DNA from: a virus
Reading direction: 5' to 3' (one strand)
Virus record (IMG/VR): IMGVR_UViG_3300025137_000104
Coordinates: 1-38,236 of that record
Length of the DNA stretch: 38,236 nucleotides
In this document: in pieces, positions 17,088 through 25,823 of the stretch
Layout: each line of letters begins with the position of its first letter
How positions within the stretch are numbered: the first letter of the stretch is position 1
The notes under the pieces: model-generated
What the model saw: only the letters and a program-made list of their open reading frames with translations
Databases searched by the model: none
What the model was told of the DNA's origin: nothing
Program-made: the position numbers and the translations under genes

Positions 17088-17818
17088 ATACTCACGTATT
17101 GTAGGTTGTCACATAGTTCCTTACTCAAAGGAAAATCCTCGTAAGGCTTCCACAACACAGAATCCCCTGTAAAGTCCTTACCTATCGTTTCCCCTGAAAT
17201 ATCAAAAGACACGTTTTCGATAAGGTTCGATACTATGTATTTAGTGCTGTTTATAGTCACCGTTTCGCCATCAGACAAATAGAAAGTACTAGGCAAATTT
17301 AAGGTGTAAGAACCTCCACCCAAGTCAACACTGGAAGAGATAACGCCAGTTATATCCTCATAGTTTTCAATGAATGGAAGTATCTCACCTCTCAATTTTG
17401 CGATTGACTGATTCCATCTAGTCGCGGCAATAACACCATTATGCACATTATTAGTCCGTTTGCTGACTTCTTGCAAAGGCTGCACGTTGCCTGAATTAGT
17501 AGGATCGAAAACCCTATCTTTTACATAGAGAAAATAAAGCAACCCTTTCAAGGCATCGGAAACACCAAAATGATACATCTTTTTATCACAAGCACTATTG
17601 TAATAGCCTCGTGAGCCGTTAAATAAATCAATCCATTTAGGTTTAGAAGCTATTCCATTGTCTTCGATCTCATTGAATGCGTCAACGCTTACAATCCAGT
17701 GGATTAGTTGCGGTTGCCATTGGTCAAGATAATTACTCAAATACTCACTTTGATAAGCATCTGCCACTATCTTCCATCTACCAATAAAATCGGCTGTTGT
17801 TACTGCTTCTATTGCCAT
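17084..17818 (-). CDS. Head-tail connector-like protein (244 aa)
   Basis: Starts with helices about 1-60 (TTADFIGRWKIVADAYQSEY) and contains a helical core typical of gp6-like adaptors (DALKGLLYFLYVKDRV). A beta-rich insert at about 165-215 (SYTLNLPSTFYLSDGETVTI) follows. Position after the capsid and a small protein, and before the tail genes, supports an adaptor that docks on the portal. Confidence 0.6.
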   Translation of the reverse strand: MAIEAVTTADFIGRWKIVADAYQSEYLSNYLDQWQPQLIHWIVSVDAFNEIEDNGIASKPKWIDLFNGSRGYYNSACDKKMYHFGVSDALKGLLYFLYVKDRVFDPTNSGNVQPLQEVSKRTNNVHNGVIAATRWNQSIAKLRGEILPFIENYEDITGVISSSVDLGGGSYTLNLPSTFYLSDGETVTINSTKYIVSNLIENVSFDISGETIGKDFTGDSVLWKPYEDFPLSKELCDNLQYVSI

Positions 17819-17825
17819 GATTTGC

Positions 17826-18059
17826 TTACTTTACTGCTTGTTTAGCTGTATACGCCTTGTCGTCAATTTTAGCGACCTTTAACCCCTCAAACATTAACGC
17901 TGAATCTTCAGACACCCAATATTGTGCACCCTCTTTCATTACCTGTTTTACTCCTTTGGGTACTTTTAGTGCTAATATCCTTACAGTTGTACGGTTTTTA
18001 GCCGCAGAATCCTCTCGCGCTTGTGCGGATGTTTTCTTTTCTTCGTTCTTACCTTTCAT
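17826..18059 (-). CDS. Small head-region protein (77 aa)
   Basis: Basic N-terminus (KGKNEEKKTSAQAREDSAAK) and a compact beta part (YWVSEDSALMFEGLKVAKI). Located right after the capsid gene. Could be a head decoration or stabilising protein. No family was recognised. Confidence 0.6.
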   Translation of the reverse strand: MKGKNEEKKTSAQAREDSAAKNRTTVRILALKVPKGVKQVMKEGAQYWVSEDSALMFEGLKVAKIDDKAYTAKQAVK

Positions 18060-18069
18060 ATCAAATCAA

Positions 18070-19428
18070 TTAAACTGTTTCTAGTTCAGCCTTAGCTGTT
18101 GTAAAGTCTCCAATAATTACACCGTTTACATAGTTGTCAGGAATAGCAACTAACGCGCTCATTTCGGCACGAATTGTTCGAAGGTTTTTCTTAAATTGAT
18201 CATCAACCAATCCTACCTCAATAGTCAATTGCTCTTCAATCCATAACTCAACTAAGCTACCTTCCATTGTTAAAAACTGGTCAGCGCCTAGATAGTTGTT
18301 AGGCACAATAGGCACACCCGCTAATTCAGGACGTGAAGCGGTTGCAAATTGAGGCATTACATAATGTCCGTCAGAACCTTTTGAAAGCTGCATAGCTGTA
18401 ATAGCTGCGTGATTAAGCGCAATTACTGACATAGTAAATCCCGCAGGTTCACCCACGGCATTAATAGTACCAGAGCTACCCGTAGCACCCTGTTTGATTG
18501 CTGCTAATAACACATCGTAATTGTTAGCTTCTGGTACAGTTCCCGCCAAAGAGCCGCTAGAAAATGCAGTTCCTTGCGTGAAAATGCCGTTAATGTTTTC
18601 AGTAGTATTGTCACCGAATAATATTTGAAGCTCTAACTCATTTTCAATAGAGCGCATCAATTGCGTGTTAATTCGTTGTGACATCTGCCCGACTCTTCGA
18701 AGCATTTGCTTAGACACAACAGTTGTTGCAGTGATATACTTAGCCCTTTCTTCTTTTACAACATACTCCCAATGCATGTCGTTTTTTAATGCACCTTCCG
18801 CTGTTGTTCCTGTTGTCTCTTCGATATTGGCTTGCTCCATCCATTGCACTAGATCGCTATCGCCTCCTGCTGTTGATGGGATATTCATTACCGTAATCCA
18901 ATTACGAATAAATCCCTCACGCCTTCTTTGGTCGATAATATCAGGCTTGCGGTAAGCTTGTGGAATATTACCAGTAACTGTTCCCGCTCCGTCTGTTTGG
19001 AATAATGGCGTATCTGCTGCCTTGATTACTACTGTAACAGATTTTGCATTTTCCTTACTTTTTGCTTGAAGGTTTTGGATTAGAACATCCTTATTTTTTT
19101 CTAGCGAGTTTTCAATTTGCTTCTCAACAGGAATAGAGCTGTCAGGATTGTAATTGAAAGTAAGCATTTTTTTGATGCTTTTTTGATTCTCGGCAAATGC
19201 CGCTTTAAGCATTTCGAACTGTTTTTCACGCTCTTCTGAACTTCTCGAAAGCTCTTTTCTTAACGCCTCAACATCCTCACTGCTTGCCTTAGCTTGCATT
19301 GCTTCGTCACGAACTTTGTCCGCTTCTTCGTTGTGTGAGTTCATGTGCTGAACTAAATCACTAGGCTCTAATCCTTTTGCGTCAATACCATTTTCCTCTA
19401 GGTATTCCGCGAATGTTTTCCTTTTCAT
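18070..19428 (-). CDS. Major capsid protein, HK97 fold, with N-terminal scaffold
   Basis: A protein of 452 residues. Residues 1-105 are a charged coiled coil (delta domain/scaffold), expected to be removed by the protease encoded just upstream. The body contains the N-arm (TPLFQTDGAG), an E-loop-like segment rich in Thr/Glu (NIEETTGTTAEGALK), the spine helix (AKYITATTVVSKQMLRRVGQ), and P- and A-domain patterns (NGIFTQGTAF, AELAGVPIVPNNY-like). These are typical of HK97-family capsids. Confidence 0.88.
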   Translation of the reverse strand: MKRKTFAEYLEENGIDAKGLEPSDLVQHMNSHNEEADKVRDEAMQAKASSEDVEALRKELSRSSEEREKQFEMLKAAFAENQKSIKKMLTFNYNPDSSIPVEKQIENSLEKNKDVLIQNLQAKSKENAKSVTVVIKAADTPLFQTDGAGTVTGNIPQAYRKPDIIDQRRREGFIRNWITVMNIPSTAGGDSDLVQWMEQANIEETTGTTAEGALKNDMHWEYVVKEERAKYITATTVVSKQMLRRVGQMSQRINTQLMRSIENELELQILFGDNTTENINGIFTQGTAFSSGSLAGTVPEANNYDVLLAAIKQGATGSSGTINAVGEPAGFTMSVIALNHAAITAMQLSKGSDGHYVMPQFATASRPELAGVPIVPNNYLGADQFLTMEGSLVELWIEEQLTIEVGLVDDQFKKNLRTIRAEMSALVAIPDNYVNGVIIGDFTTAKAELETV

Positions 19429-19432
19429 CGTA

Positions 19433-20239
19433 TTATCTTTTCAATTCAAGTAAAATACTATAATCCTGACTTTTTAGAGTGCTGTTAGGCGGCTCGTTGC
19501 GAATGCTGTTAGGCGGTTCACTGTCAATACTTTTGTTTGTAAATGCTGGTGTAAGTCTATTGCTAGCGAAAACTACTAAACTGTTTTCAATAGCTTCCTG
19601 CGACTCCACACCAAAGTAAAAGCCGTTTTCCTCAACCGCTTCTCTGTTTATGATATTGTCAATATGACTAAGGTAAAGCTTGTAAGCTTCTTCATCGTCT
19701 GGGTCGTCTATCCCTAGCCATATCTTTTTATACCTAAGTCCCGCACTGTGTTGTTGATAAGTACCGTCTTGATACTTAATCAAATCCTCGTTGCTGTATG
19801 GCTTTATCTTGTAAGCCAATACTTGCGTTGTTCCGTCCATGTCATAACCTAAAGCTTTAATAGGCATTTCCATAACCATGGATTCAATGTTTTTAGCAAA
19901 AAGATTTCGTGGGTCGTATTCATGGTTAAGTAGTTGCGGTATTCTATTACCCTTGTCTGATACTGTTTTATTCCACGAGTCTCTTAATGAAACATCCTTG
20001 TGACTATCAAAGAAATTAACGGCATTGCTGACAGATAGAACCTCATCATCTTTTAGGCCAAGCAAAGATACGTCAAACACAGGATTGATAAACATAGATT
20101 CGTCAACCTTGACTATCAGGGAATCGTTTTTAGGCATCATCTTTTTGTGTAAGATGATTTCACCCTTGTTTTCACGTGCGTATCTTATTCTATCCTCACG
20201 ATTATTAATGCCCGTCAATCCTTTTAGCACCTCACTCAT
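19433..20239 (-). CDS. Prohead (capsid maturation) protease
   Basis: A protein of 268 residues. LLNHEYDP (about 103-110) gives a likely catalytic histidine (H106). QHSAGLRY (about 163-170) provides the serine (S165), as in the herpes/HK97 maturation-protease fold. DSHKDVSLRDSW (about 79-90) may add a second histidine. It lies directly before the capsid gene and would remove the capsid's scaffold domain. The C-terminus carries two tandem 'EPPNS' units, encoded by a 24-bp near repeat, likely a linker or recent slippage. Confidence 0.82.
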   Translation of the reverse strand: MSEVLKGLTGINNREDRIRYARENKGEIILHKKMMPKNDSLIVKVDESMFINPVFDVSLLGLKDDEVLSVSNAVNFFDSHKDVSLRDSWNKTVSDKGNRIPQLLNHEYDPRNLFAKNIESMVMEMPIKALGYDMDGTTQVLAYKIKPYSNEDLIKYQDGTYQQHSAGLRYKKIWLGIDDPDDEEAYKLYLSHIDNIINREAVEENGFYFGVESQEAIENSLVVFASNRLTPAFTNKSIDSEPPNSIRNEPPNSTLKSQDYSILLELKR

Positions 20240-20247
20240 GTATGTCT

Positions 20248-20568
20248 CTATTTATTACCTGCTGATTTTTTTAAAAATATGTTAGGCTGATTATTTATGA
20301 AACTTTCCAAGCAACTATTAAGGGCTATAAAACCACTCATATCACCGTATTTATCCATAACCTGACTTTGATCTCCTATACAAATATCATCTATTGTATT
20401 TTCGTCTAGCAAATTGCCGTTTTTTTTGGTAAAATCATCAATAGCATTAATAAGGCATAAAAAGTGCTCGCCGTATTCATTAGAATCAAACCGACTAGTC
20501 ATTCCGTTATCATGCAATAAAATAAATGCCATTTTTTTGGCTATTGCTATACTTTCTAGCTGAATCAT
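20248..20568 (-). CDS. Small protein of late head region (106 aa)
   Basis: Helical, cysteine-containing protein (ECxx absent; LCLINAIDDFTKKNGNLL). Sits between two other small proteins and the protease. No recognised family. May be a head assembly accessory factor. Confidence 0.6.
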   Translation of the reverse strand: MIQLESIAIAKKMAFILLHDNGMTSRFDSNEYGEHFLCLINAIDDFTKKNGNLLDENTIDDICIGDQSQVMDKYGDMSGFIALNSCLESFINNQPNIFLKKSAGNK

Positions 20569-20583
20569 TAGTTTTTTAGGAAA

Positions 20584-20862
20584 TTAATGTATGTATCTAT
20601 TTCCATCATCCCCCGTCATTATAACTGCGTCAGGCACAAAAACTAACGATTCAGCTATATTTCCTTTATTCTGTGTACTTACTTGAATAACCACACCTTT
20701 GCTAACTTGCATTGCTTTCGTGCTTTTCATCCATCCTTCTTTTTTAGACGAACACTTTGAAATTAATTCAAATAAATCCCCATTACCGTGTAATTCAACG
20801 TCTGGTACGTTGGCCAAGGTGTCTTTAAACGATTTATTGTTTAACGTTTTGTCATCACTCAT
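20584..20862 (-). CDS. Small protein of late head region (92 aa)
   Basis: Mixed alpha/beta (KGVVIQVSTQNKGNIAESLV near the C-terminus). The start follows an AT-rich leader four bases after the preceding stop. No recognised family. Confidence 0.6.
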   Translation of the reverse strand: MSDDKTLNNKSFKDTLANVPDVELHGNGDLFELISKCSSKKEGWMKSTKAMQVSKGVVIQVSTQNKGNIAESLVFVPDAVIMTGDDGNRYIH

Positions 20863-20866
20863 ATCT

Positions 20867-20998
20867 TTATTTATTTACTGTTTTACCTTCTAAATCCTGT
20901 AACTTTTGCTCTAAGCTTTCTTTTAATCCTTTTTGAATCTTTGTAGGCTTGGCGTTTTTAACGCGCTCTAGCTGATTCTTAACCTGTTGCTTGTTCAT
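20867..20998 (-). CDS. Small helical protein (43 aa)
   Basis: MNKQQVKNQLERVKNAKPTK... is a charged amphipathic helix pair. The ATG lies inside the 3' end of the preceding gene (20-base overlap) and the stop is four bases before the next ATG, so it fits the operon tightly. No recognised family. Confidence 0.6.
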   Translation of the reverse strand: MNKQQVKNQLERVKNAKPTKIQKGLKESLEQKLQDLEGKTVNK

Positions 20999-21362
20999 CC
21001 TTTTTCTTGTCTAGTTCCTGTTTAAACTCTTCAATTGACTTCCTTATAGCCGTAAGCATGATCAAACCTGCTGATTCATAAACCATTGCTAACTGATCAA
21101 TGGAAATATTACCATGATTGTACTCTTGGACAGCTAATAATACCGCCATTGCATCGCCGCTAGCGCTTTCTTCTTTCGATTTGTCTAATGCCTTGAAATC
21201 TACATTGCGTATGATTTCTGATAGCCTGAATGCATCTTCTTTTGATGCGCAAGATATATAATCCTTATCAGGTGGGTTTCTCCCTGAAAATGATACGCCC
21301 CAGTTTTCTGTTCCTTCACTTAAAGACGCAATAACAACGAGTTCTTTATATTCTTTTGTCAT
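20979..21362 (-). CDS. Hypothetical protein after portal (127 aa)
   Basis: N-terminal beta strands (KELVVIASLSEGTENWGVSF), then a helical part ending in KEELDKKKDEQATG-like charged residues. It is coupled to the portal gene by ATGA. Conserved position suggests a head assembly role. The family is unknown. Confidence 0.6.
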   Translation of the reverse strand: MTKEYKELVVIASLSEGTENWGVSFSGRNPPDKDYISCASKEDAFRLSEIIRNVDFKALDKSKEESASGDAMAVLLAVQEYNHGNISIDQLAMVYESAGLIMLTAIRKSIEEFKQELDKKKDEQATG

Positions 21363-22654
21363 AATCCTAATAGTATTTTCGCCTCATCTTCTGTGTAGGC
21401 ATATTGAATAATTAGATTCCCTATTGCAGCGGCTTTGTCTAGCTCATCTGCTTTAAAACTCTTTACTATGCCTGTTACCTGCTCTTTGCCTTTGTCAGTA
21501 TTACGTTGCATTAGCTTTGCTTCTTTCGCTTCGTCCTTCTCATCTATCTTATAGCAAATATCCAGATCATAATTACCTTGAATTAACCACCTGTTTAGCT
21601 CATCATCATATAGTGAACCGTTCATTGTAGCGGTTTTCTCCATTCTTGCTTCTGCTGTCTTTAAGTTATCGAACTTAGCACCTTCGCTGTCTCCAAATAA
21701 CATTGGGTCAACATTGTACACCGCGCACAAATGCCTTAAATCCGTAGGCACTGACTCAATTAGCTGCAATTGTTCAGGGCTTAGACTTATTCGAGTGTAA
21801 TCCACTGGTGCTCCAGAAACATGAACACCTCCAAAGTTGTGCACTCCAGTAGTATCATGATCAAACCTTTCTTGCATTGCCTTCTGTTCTACGGGAAGCA
21901 TTATAGTTTCCGACCCTTTAGGACTCAACACCCCGCTTTTCCCCCCATTAGTATAAGCGTTATTGCGAGCCTCAAAAGTAAGCGTACTAGCTGTATATGC
22001 CTTTTGTTGCCCAAATAGCTTAGAAAGCCCATAATTAGTGTTAGGACTAACTATGTTGGGGTTCTTAAGGTGTAAAACATCCTTTGCGTCAATCGTTACC
22101 GTAGCACTGCTATTGTAAGCCCTTGTAATCTCATAGGCGACAGGCTCACTATTTACCGTGCCATCAGCCGTTATAATGTTGACATCCTCGATTGATGCTA
22201 TGTATAATTCGGTGTACTTCTGCATTCCTAAAGATTGCATGGCTTCACTGTTCCCTATAATTGGGGCAAGCCCGTAAACGATAGCATTACCCGTAACGAG
22301 ATAGTACTGGTCGATAAGGTTATAGAACTCTCTTCTACTAGTCGTTTTGTTAGGTTGGGATATAAGGCGCAACAGCTCACGGTCTACCTGTGAAGGCTCT
22401 AATAGCTCACCGTCAGCACTTCTCCATGATCTAGGTAAAGCGGCTTGCGTTTCTGCTAGCCTTGGAACGACCATATTAACAATAGGATTTCTACCAAAGG
22501 CATTACGGATAAACTCTCTAAAGTCCCTATCATTGTAGGAGTAACCAACAAAATCAATATCCCAAAACAAAGGCTTTCCCGTGTCTGTAAGCTTGATTCT
22601 TTGGTTTTGGTTATGACCAGTAAAAGCACTTTTTAACCTATCGAATATACTCAT
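21359..22654 (-). CDS. Portal protein (HK97-type)
   Basis: A protein of 431 residues. The N-terminus MSIFDRLKSAF is characteristic of HK97-family portals. The core includes FRNEARNNAYTNGGKSGVL-like 'A..N...NGG.P.G.L' features (TFEARNNAYTNGGKSGVLSP), followed by the wing/stem and crown helices with VDPMLFGDSEGAKFDN (about 310-325). It forms the dodecameric DNA channel at the capsid vertex and works with terminase. The first bases of this gene are duplicated upstream of the neighbouring DUF5662-like gene. Confidence 0.88.
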   Translation of the reverse strand: MSIFDRLKSAFTGHNQNQRIKLTDTGKPLFWDIDFVGYSYNDRDFREFIRNAFGRNPIVNMVVPRLAETQAALPRSWRSADGELLEPSQVDRELLRLISQPNKTTSRREFYNLIDQYYLVTGNAIVYGLAPIIGNSEAMQSLGMQKYTELYIASIEDVNIITADGTVNSEPVAYEITRAYNSSATVTIDAKDVLHLKNPNIVSPNTNYGLSKLFGQQKAYTASTLTFEARNNAYTNGGKSGVLSPKGSETIMLPVEQKAMQERFDHDTTGVHNFGGVHVSGAPVDYTRISLSPEQLQLIESVPTDLRHLCAVYNVDPMLFGDSEGAKFDNLKTAEARMEKTATMNGSLYDDELNRWLIQGNYDLDICYKIDEKDEAKEAKLMQRNTDKGKEQVTGIVKSFKADELDKAAAIGNLIIQYAYTEDEAKILLGL

Positions 22655-22660
22655 TATCTA
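22627..22660 (-). repeat. 34-nt direct repeat, copy 1 (portal start)
   Basis: Covers the ATG and first codons of the portal gene. It matches 23166-23199 at 31 of 34 positions. Confidence 0.9.
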
Positions 22661-23158
22661 ATAAATACAGTTAAATATCTTATACATTAATTCAACCGCC
22701 CAATCAGGAAGATTAATATCTCCTGTATTCTCTTCATAATAAGATTTCGCAGTGTCGCCAAACTCAAAACCCATAGCAACCCAATCTACAATATTTTCAA
22801 TAAAGTAAATAAGCTGATCATAACTATTTAATGTATCGTCATTCGTCCAGTTTTGCCAATGATGAGGATTTTTAGATTTGTGATTATCCCATGCTGACAA
22901 GAATAAATCTTTGTCTTTTGATTCATCATTAACAGGAAAAAAATACTGCCTATACTGTGTGAATTCCTCTTTTGAAAGTTTGCTAAGATCATGAGCTTTT
23001 ATATTACTATCTATACAATTCCATACATAGTCGTCATAAATAAACTTAAAGTCATTACTGCACTTTTTATTTATTAATTCCCATGCTTTTTGCACATTAT
23101 CATAATGTCTCTCAATATAATCTAGGTACTCCCTAAACTTCTGTAATTCTGCTTTCAT
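22658..23158 (-). CDS. DUF5662-like protein inserted between terminase and portal
   Basis: A protein of 166 residues. The stretch 'H-D-L-S-K-L-S-K-E-E-F-x-x-Y' (about 77-90) followed by AWDNHKSKNPHHW (about 109-121) matches what I recall of DUF5662, a family of phage and bacterial proteins with conserved histidines and aspartates (HD-like). This suggests a metal site and possibly a phosphohydrolase-like activity, not proven. The gene interrupts the otherwise conserved terminase-portal order, and is bracketed by a duplication of the portal start. Confidence 0.6.
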   Translation of the reverse strand: MKAELQKFREYLDYIERHYDNVQKAWELINKKCSNDFKFIYDDYVWNCIDSNIKAHDLSKLSKEEFTQYRQYFFPVNDESKDKDLFLSAWDNHKSKNPHHWQNWTNDDTLNSYDQLIYFIENIVDWVAMGFEFGDTAKSYYEENTGDINLPDWAVELMYKIFNCIY

Positions 23159-23193
23159 TTGTTTTCACTTTTTAATCTATCAAATATACCCAT
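23155..23193 (-). pseudogene. 12-codon remnant of portal start, now a leader ORF
   Basis: ATG GGT ATA TTT GAT AGA TTA AAA AGT ... encodes MGIFDRLKSENK and stops. The real portal starts MSIFDRLKSAF. The TGA overlaps the ATG of the DUF5662-like gene (ATGA). It therefore looks like the old portal start left behind by an insertion and reused as a translation-coupling leader. Confidence 0.75.
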
Positions 23194-23199
23194 TATCTA
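23166..23199 (-). repeat. 34-nt direct repeat, copy 2 (ghost portal start)
   Basis: Copy of the portal start with three substitutions relative to 22627-22660. It also creates TATATTTG (23181-23188), a match to the Bacteroidota -7 box, but without a clear -33 box. Confidence 0.9.
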
Positions 23200-23207
23200 G
23201 CCTTGTG

Positions 23208-24500
23208 TTATCCTAGTAATTTAGTCGCTGCGTACCTCATTGCATCCATTAAATGATTGTCTTTATCAACAGGCAAATTGAGCCGCTCGTTTGTTTTCTT
23301 GTCTCTCATCCACTTATACCCCCTCCCTTCGTCCTGTAAATTAACACTTTCAACATGGAAAAGCAATTGGAAGCCTTCTATCTTGTCTATCCCTGACTTT
23401 ATAGAACCTTTGCCCTTCCTGCATGCTATAGCGTTAATGTTTCCTAGCCTTAATTCGGCAATATCAGACGCGGCTTGACTATCACAAACTACATAACAAT
23501 CTTCATCTAATTGCAACCGCTCTAATTCGTGAAGTAAATTCTTTTTATAGTTTTTGTGGCCTTTAGGCTTAGGTGAAACATTGATCAATCCTAACTCATA
23601 AATAAGCTCCTTAACATACAACTTGTGTCCTACGCGCATTACCTCACACACAGCAGCCACATCATTACTGTAACCAAAATCAACCCCGTATATCTTCCAG
23701 TCATAGCTTTCTGGGAAGTCTTTAAATAGCTCAAACCTGTATATCCTGTCTTCTCCTGCGCTCCTTATTCCTTCACCGAATACCTGCCACTTGAATTTGT
23801 TAGCCGTTGTCCCTTTTACATTCCTGTCGTTCTCCCTTCTCTTCTCTTCTGGCAAATGCATATCGTTCCAATGCCACGGGTTATACGCCTCTATCTTCGC
23901 TACCTGTGCAAGTGGTGCGAAAGGATTATCTTTGTAGGTGCTTTTAAAGTGAAATACATCTGGTCGATGATCTGCATATTTATACACCCAACTCTTTTCT
24001 TCTGCTGGGTTGTAATCAGCTATAAAGAACTCCTCCGTTCTTTGCTCCATCTGGTCCCAAACATCCTTTAATAGGTAAATAACTTCCGCGCCCATTAGTA
24101 CGTCTTGCTCCATACCCATGGCGCGCCCTATATCATCGTTCACCCCTACAAATCTAATTTCGTTGCCGTTGTAGTGTATAGTAGTCGCGGACTTGTTGAA
24201 ACACTTCATAGGCATTAGGCTTGCTTGCCATACTTTTTTCAAAGTGCTATAAAACGAAATCTTTAAGTTAGCGAAGGTGTCACGACAGCAGGTTATTACC
24301 TTGCCTTGGTTATCATTCACATACCTAGTTAACCAGATTGCTTCCGCATAACTCTTACCTGATCTCGAAGAACCTTCTAAAAATATCCCCTTCTTCCTCT
24401 CCTTGTTGTCAAAGTCGCTCATAGCTTCCCTATAAGCCCTATCAATAGCATAGTAGTTCTTAGTCAGTCCTATTTTATGCGTCTTCTCCTGTTGCATCAT
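23208..24500 (-). CDS. terL: Terminase large subunit
   Basis: A protein of 430 residues. The N-terminal ATPase has Walker A GSSRSGKS (43-50), an adenine-binding region upstream, and a coupling-motif-like ADYNPA (161-166). The C-terminal RNase H-type nuclease has the acidic residues D274 (IYGVDFGYS), D340 (YVVCDSQ) and D419 (HLMDAMRYA). The enzyme cuts concatemeric DNA and pumps it into the prohead. The first two codons are both ATG, so the start could be 24497. It overlaps the small subunit by 26 bases. Confidence 0.93.
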   Translation of the reverse strand: MMQQEKTHKIGLTKNYYAIDRAYREAMSDFDNKERKKGIFLEGSSRSGKSYAEAIWLTRYVNDNQGKVITCCRDTFANLKISFYSTLKKVWQASLMPMKCFNKSATTIHYNGNEIRFVGVNDDIGRAMGMEQDVLMGAEVIYLLKDVWDQMEQRTEEFFIADYNPAEEKSWVYKYADHRPDVFHFKSTYKDNPFAPLAQVAKIEAYNPWHWNDMHLPEEKRRENDRNVKGTTANKFKWQVFGEGIRSAGEDRIYRFELFKDFPESYDWKIYGVDFGYSNDVAAVCEVMRVGHKLYVKELIYELGLINVSPKPKGHKNYKKNLLHELERLQLDEDCYVVCDSQAASDIAELRLGNINAIACRKGKGSIKSGIDKIEGFQLLFHVESVNLQDEGRGYKWMRDKKTNERLNLPVDKDNHLMDAMRYAATKLLG

Positions 24501-24828
24501 AATAGATCACCTTCTTAACTATATTATCGTCCTCCTTTGGCGCGTTGCTTAACCTATCAAGCTCCTGATCATCTGCAAGCAGTTTAAATGCTGCTATATT
24601 AAGCGTTGCATTGTCTGATTCTTCCCACTTAGAAATTAACTTTTCTTTCCTTGCAATCCTTTTATTTTGCAAAGCCTCTTTTATTGACTCCACTTTTTCC
24701 ATCTCCAAATTGTAAAAAGTAGAGGATGCGCAAGGTAAATGAGGGATTAAATATTTAATCCATGCAATACCATTCAAGGCAATTGCTTCTAGTGCTAATC
24801 TTTCTAATTCCTTCTTGTTGTATGCCAT
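24475..24828 (-). CDS. Terminase small subunit (probable)
   Basis: A protein of 117 residues immediately upstream of the large subunit and overlapping it. An N-terminal helix-turn-helix-like part (KKELERLALEAIALNGIAWI...LPCASSTFYNLEME) is followed by a basic coiled coil (NKRIARKEKLISKWEESDNA) that would mediate oligomerisation. This matches the architecture of small subunits that recognise the packaging site. Confidence 0.7.
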   Translation of the reverse strand: MAYNKKELERLALEAIALNGIAWIKYLIPHLPCASSTFYNLEMEKVESIKEALQNKRIARKEKLISKWEESDNATLNIAAFKLLADDQELDRLSNAPKEDDNIVKKVIYYDATGEDA

Positions 24829-24835
24829 AACTTAA

Positions 24836-25762
24836 CTATTCATTCCAGTTTAAACTTACTCGAACATCAGCATTGTTAGAGCTAGGCAAAAATGACAGCG
24901 CAAAGTAACTACCCTGAGGCAAGACCACTTGAAAGCCCGTTCTGCTGTCCATAGTTTCCTGATTCTCTCCATACTTAGGCAACATTAACCTACCTCCTAC
25001 TGCTTCATTATAACCATTAATAACAGGCAATGCAGGCACACCCTGTTCACCCGCTCTTGCAAACTGCAAATTACTTTGTAGTGGATTGGTTGGGTCTGTC
25101 ACGTTTTGGAAATGCGAATCATCAATAGTATAATTTGAGAAAGTAGGATTTGCGCTTAGTCTAGCCTCGTAGCGATCATTACTATTCGATTGGATAGATA
25201 TGAAGAACGACCTTAATAAAGCCATTGGAACACCTGCCTTAACTCTAAATAGATAAGCTAGTGTATCAACACCATTGTTTACATTATCCAATGTTAAATC
25301 TGAACCTTTGCTTAACCCAAAAGCGTTGCCTAGCTCTGACCTCAAAGGAATGCCGTTGTTTTCCCAATTAACCAAAGAAGCAATTAACGTATCTTGCTTT
25401 GCTTCTGTCGATGGCGCTGCAATGATCTTGGCTAAGATGCTGTTTAATCTTGCTGTTTGCGTTTGCTGTTCTGCAAGGGTAGAGATATTAGCAGGAACAC
25501 CACCACCGCCGCTAACTGTTAAGCTCTGAAAATACCCACCTGTGATAGCAGCATCTAAATACGCAACAATGTTAGCTGCTCCCAACTTGTCCGTTATCGA
25601 ATCAAAAGAAACGGTGTTAATTGTAGAGGCAACGGATAAAACATCATATATATCCTTACTTAAATCCGCTTTAATCCAGTAAGGTGCTAACACATAATAA
25701 AATGTATTATCATCTACATTAATCCTTGTAATGCCATTAATTAAGCTCAAATCGTTTGCCAT
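24836..25762 (-). CDS. Structural-type protein at head of late unit
   Basis: The start is placed at 25762 (MANDLSLING). The in-frame upstream ATG at 25789 lies beyond the -7 promoter box (TATATTTG, 25767-25774), so its codons would not be transcribed from it. A protein of 308 residues, beta-rich, with an Ala-rich helix containing 'APSTEAKQDTLIASL', a motif frequent in phage head-fibre and tail proteins. It could be a decoration or fibre protein. The location in front of terminase is unusual for one. Confidence 0.6.
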   Translation of the reverse strand: MANDLSLINGITRINVDDNTFYYVLAPYWIKADLSKDIYDVLSVASTINTVSFDSITDKLGAANIVAYLDAAITGGYFQSLTVSGGGGVPANISTLAEQQTQTARLNSILAKIIAAPSTEAKQDTLIASLVNWENNGIPLRSELGNAFGLSKGSDLTLDNVNNGVDTLAYLFRVKAGVPMALLRSFFISIQSNSNDRYEARLSANPTFSNYTIDDSHFQNVTDPTNPLQSNLQFARAGEQGVPALPVINGYNEAVGGRLMLPKYGENQETMDSRTGFQVVLPQGSYFALSFLPSSNNADVRVSLNWNE

Positions 25763-25766
25763 AGCA

Positions 25767-25774
25767 CAAATATA
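25767..25774 (-). promoter_or_regulatory. Candidate late promoter -7 box (TATATTTG)
   Basis: Perfect match to the Bacteroidota TAnnTTTG -7 element, just after the early terminator and just before the first late ATG. The -33 position lies in a T-rich run with TTTG at a shorter than usual spacing (about 12). The promoter could therefore need a phage factor. Confidence 0.5.
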
Positions 25775-25792
25775 CAAAAAAAACAACAAAAA

Positions 25793-25823
25793 AAGGAATC
25801 CAACCTATTAGGCGGGATTCCTT
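25793..25823 (-). terminator. Intrinsic terminator between early and late units
   Basis: Stem AAGGAATCC/GGATTCCTT (9 bp) with a 13-nt loop that can fold further (CCT/AGG). It is followed on the minus strand by seven T residues. It ends the early transcript and also any RNA from the promoter at 25909-25940. Confidence 0.88.

Noticed and set aside
23181-23188. Promoter inside the ghost portal start
   Set aside because: TATATTTG matches a -7 box, but no -33 box is present and the sequence is explained by portal codons.
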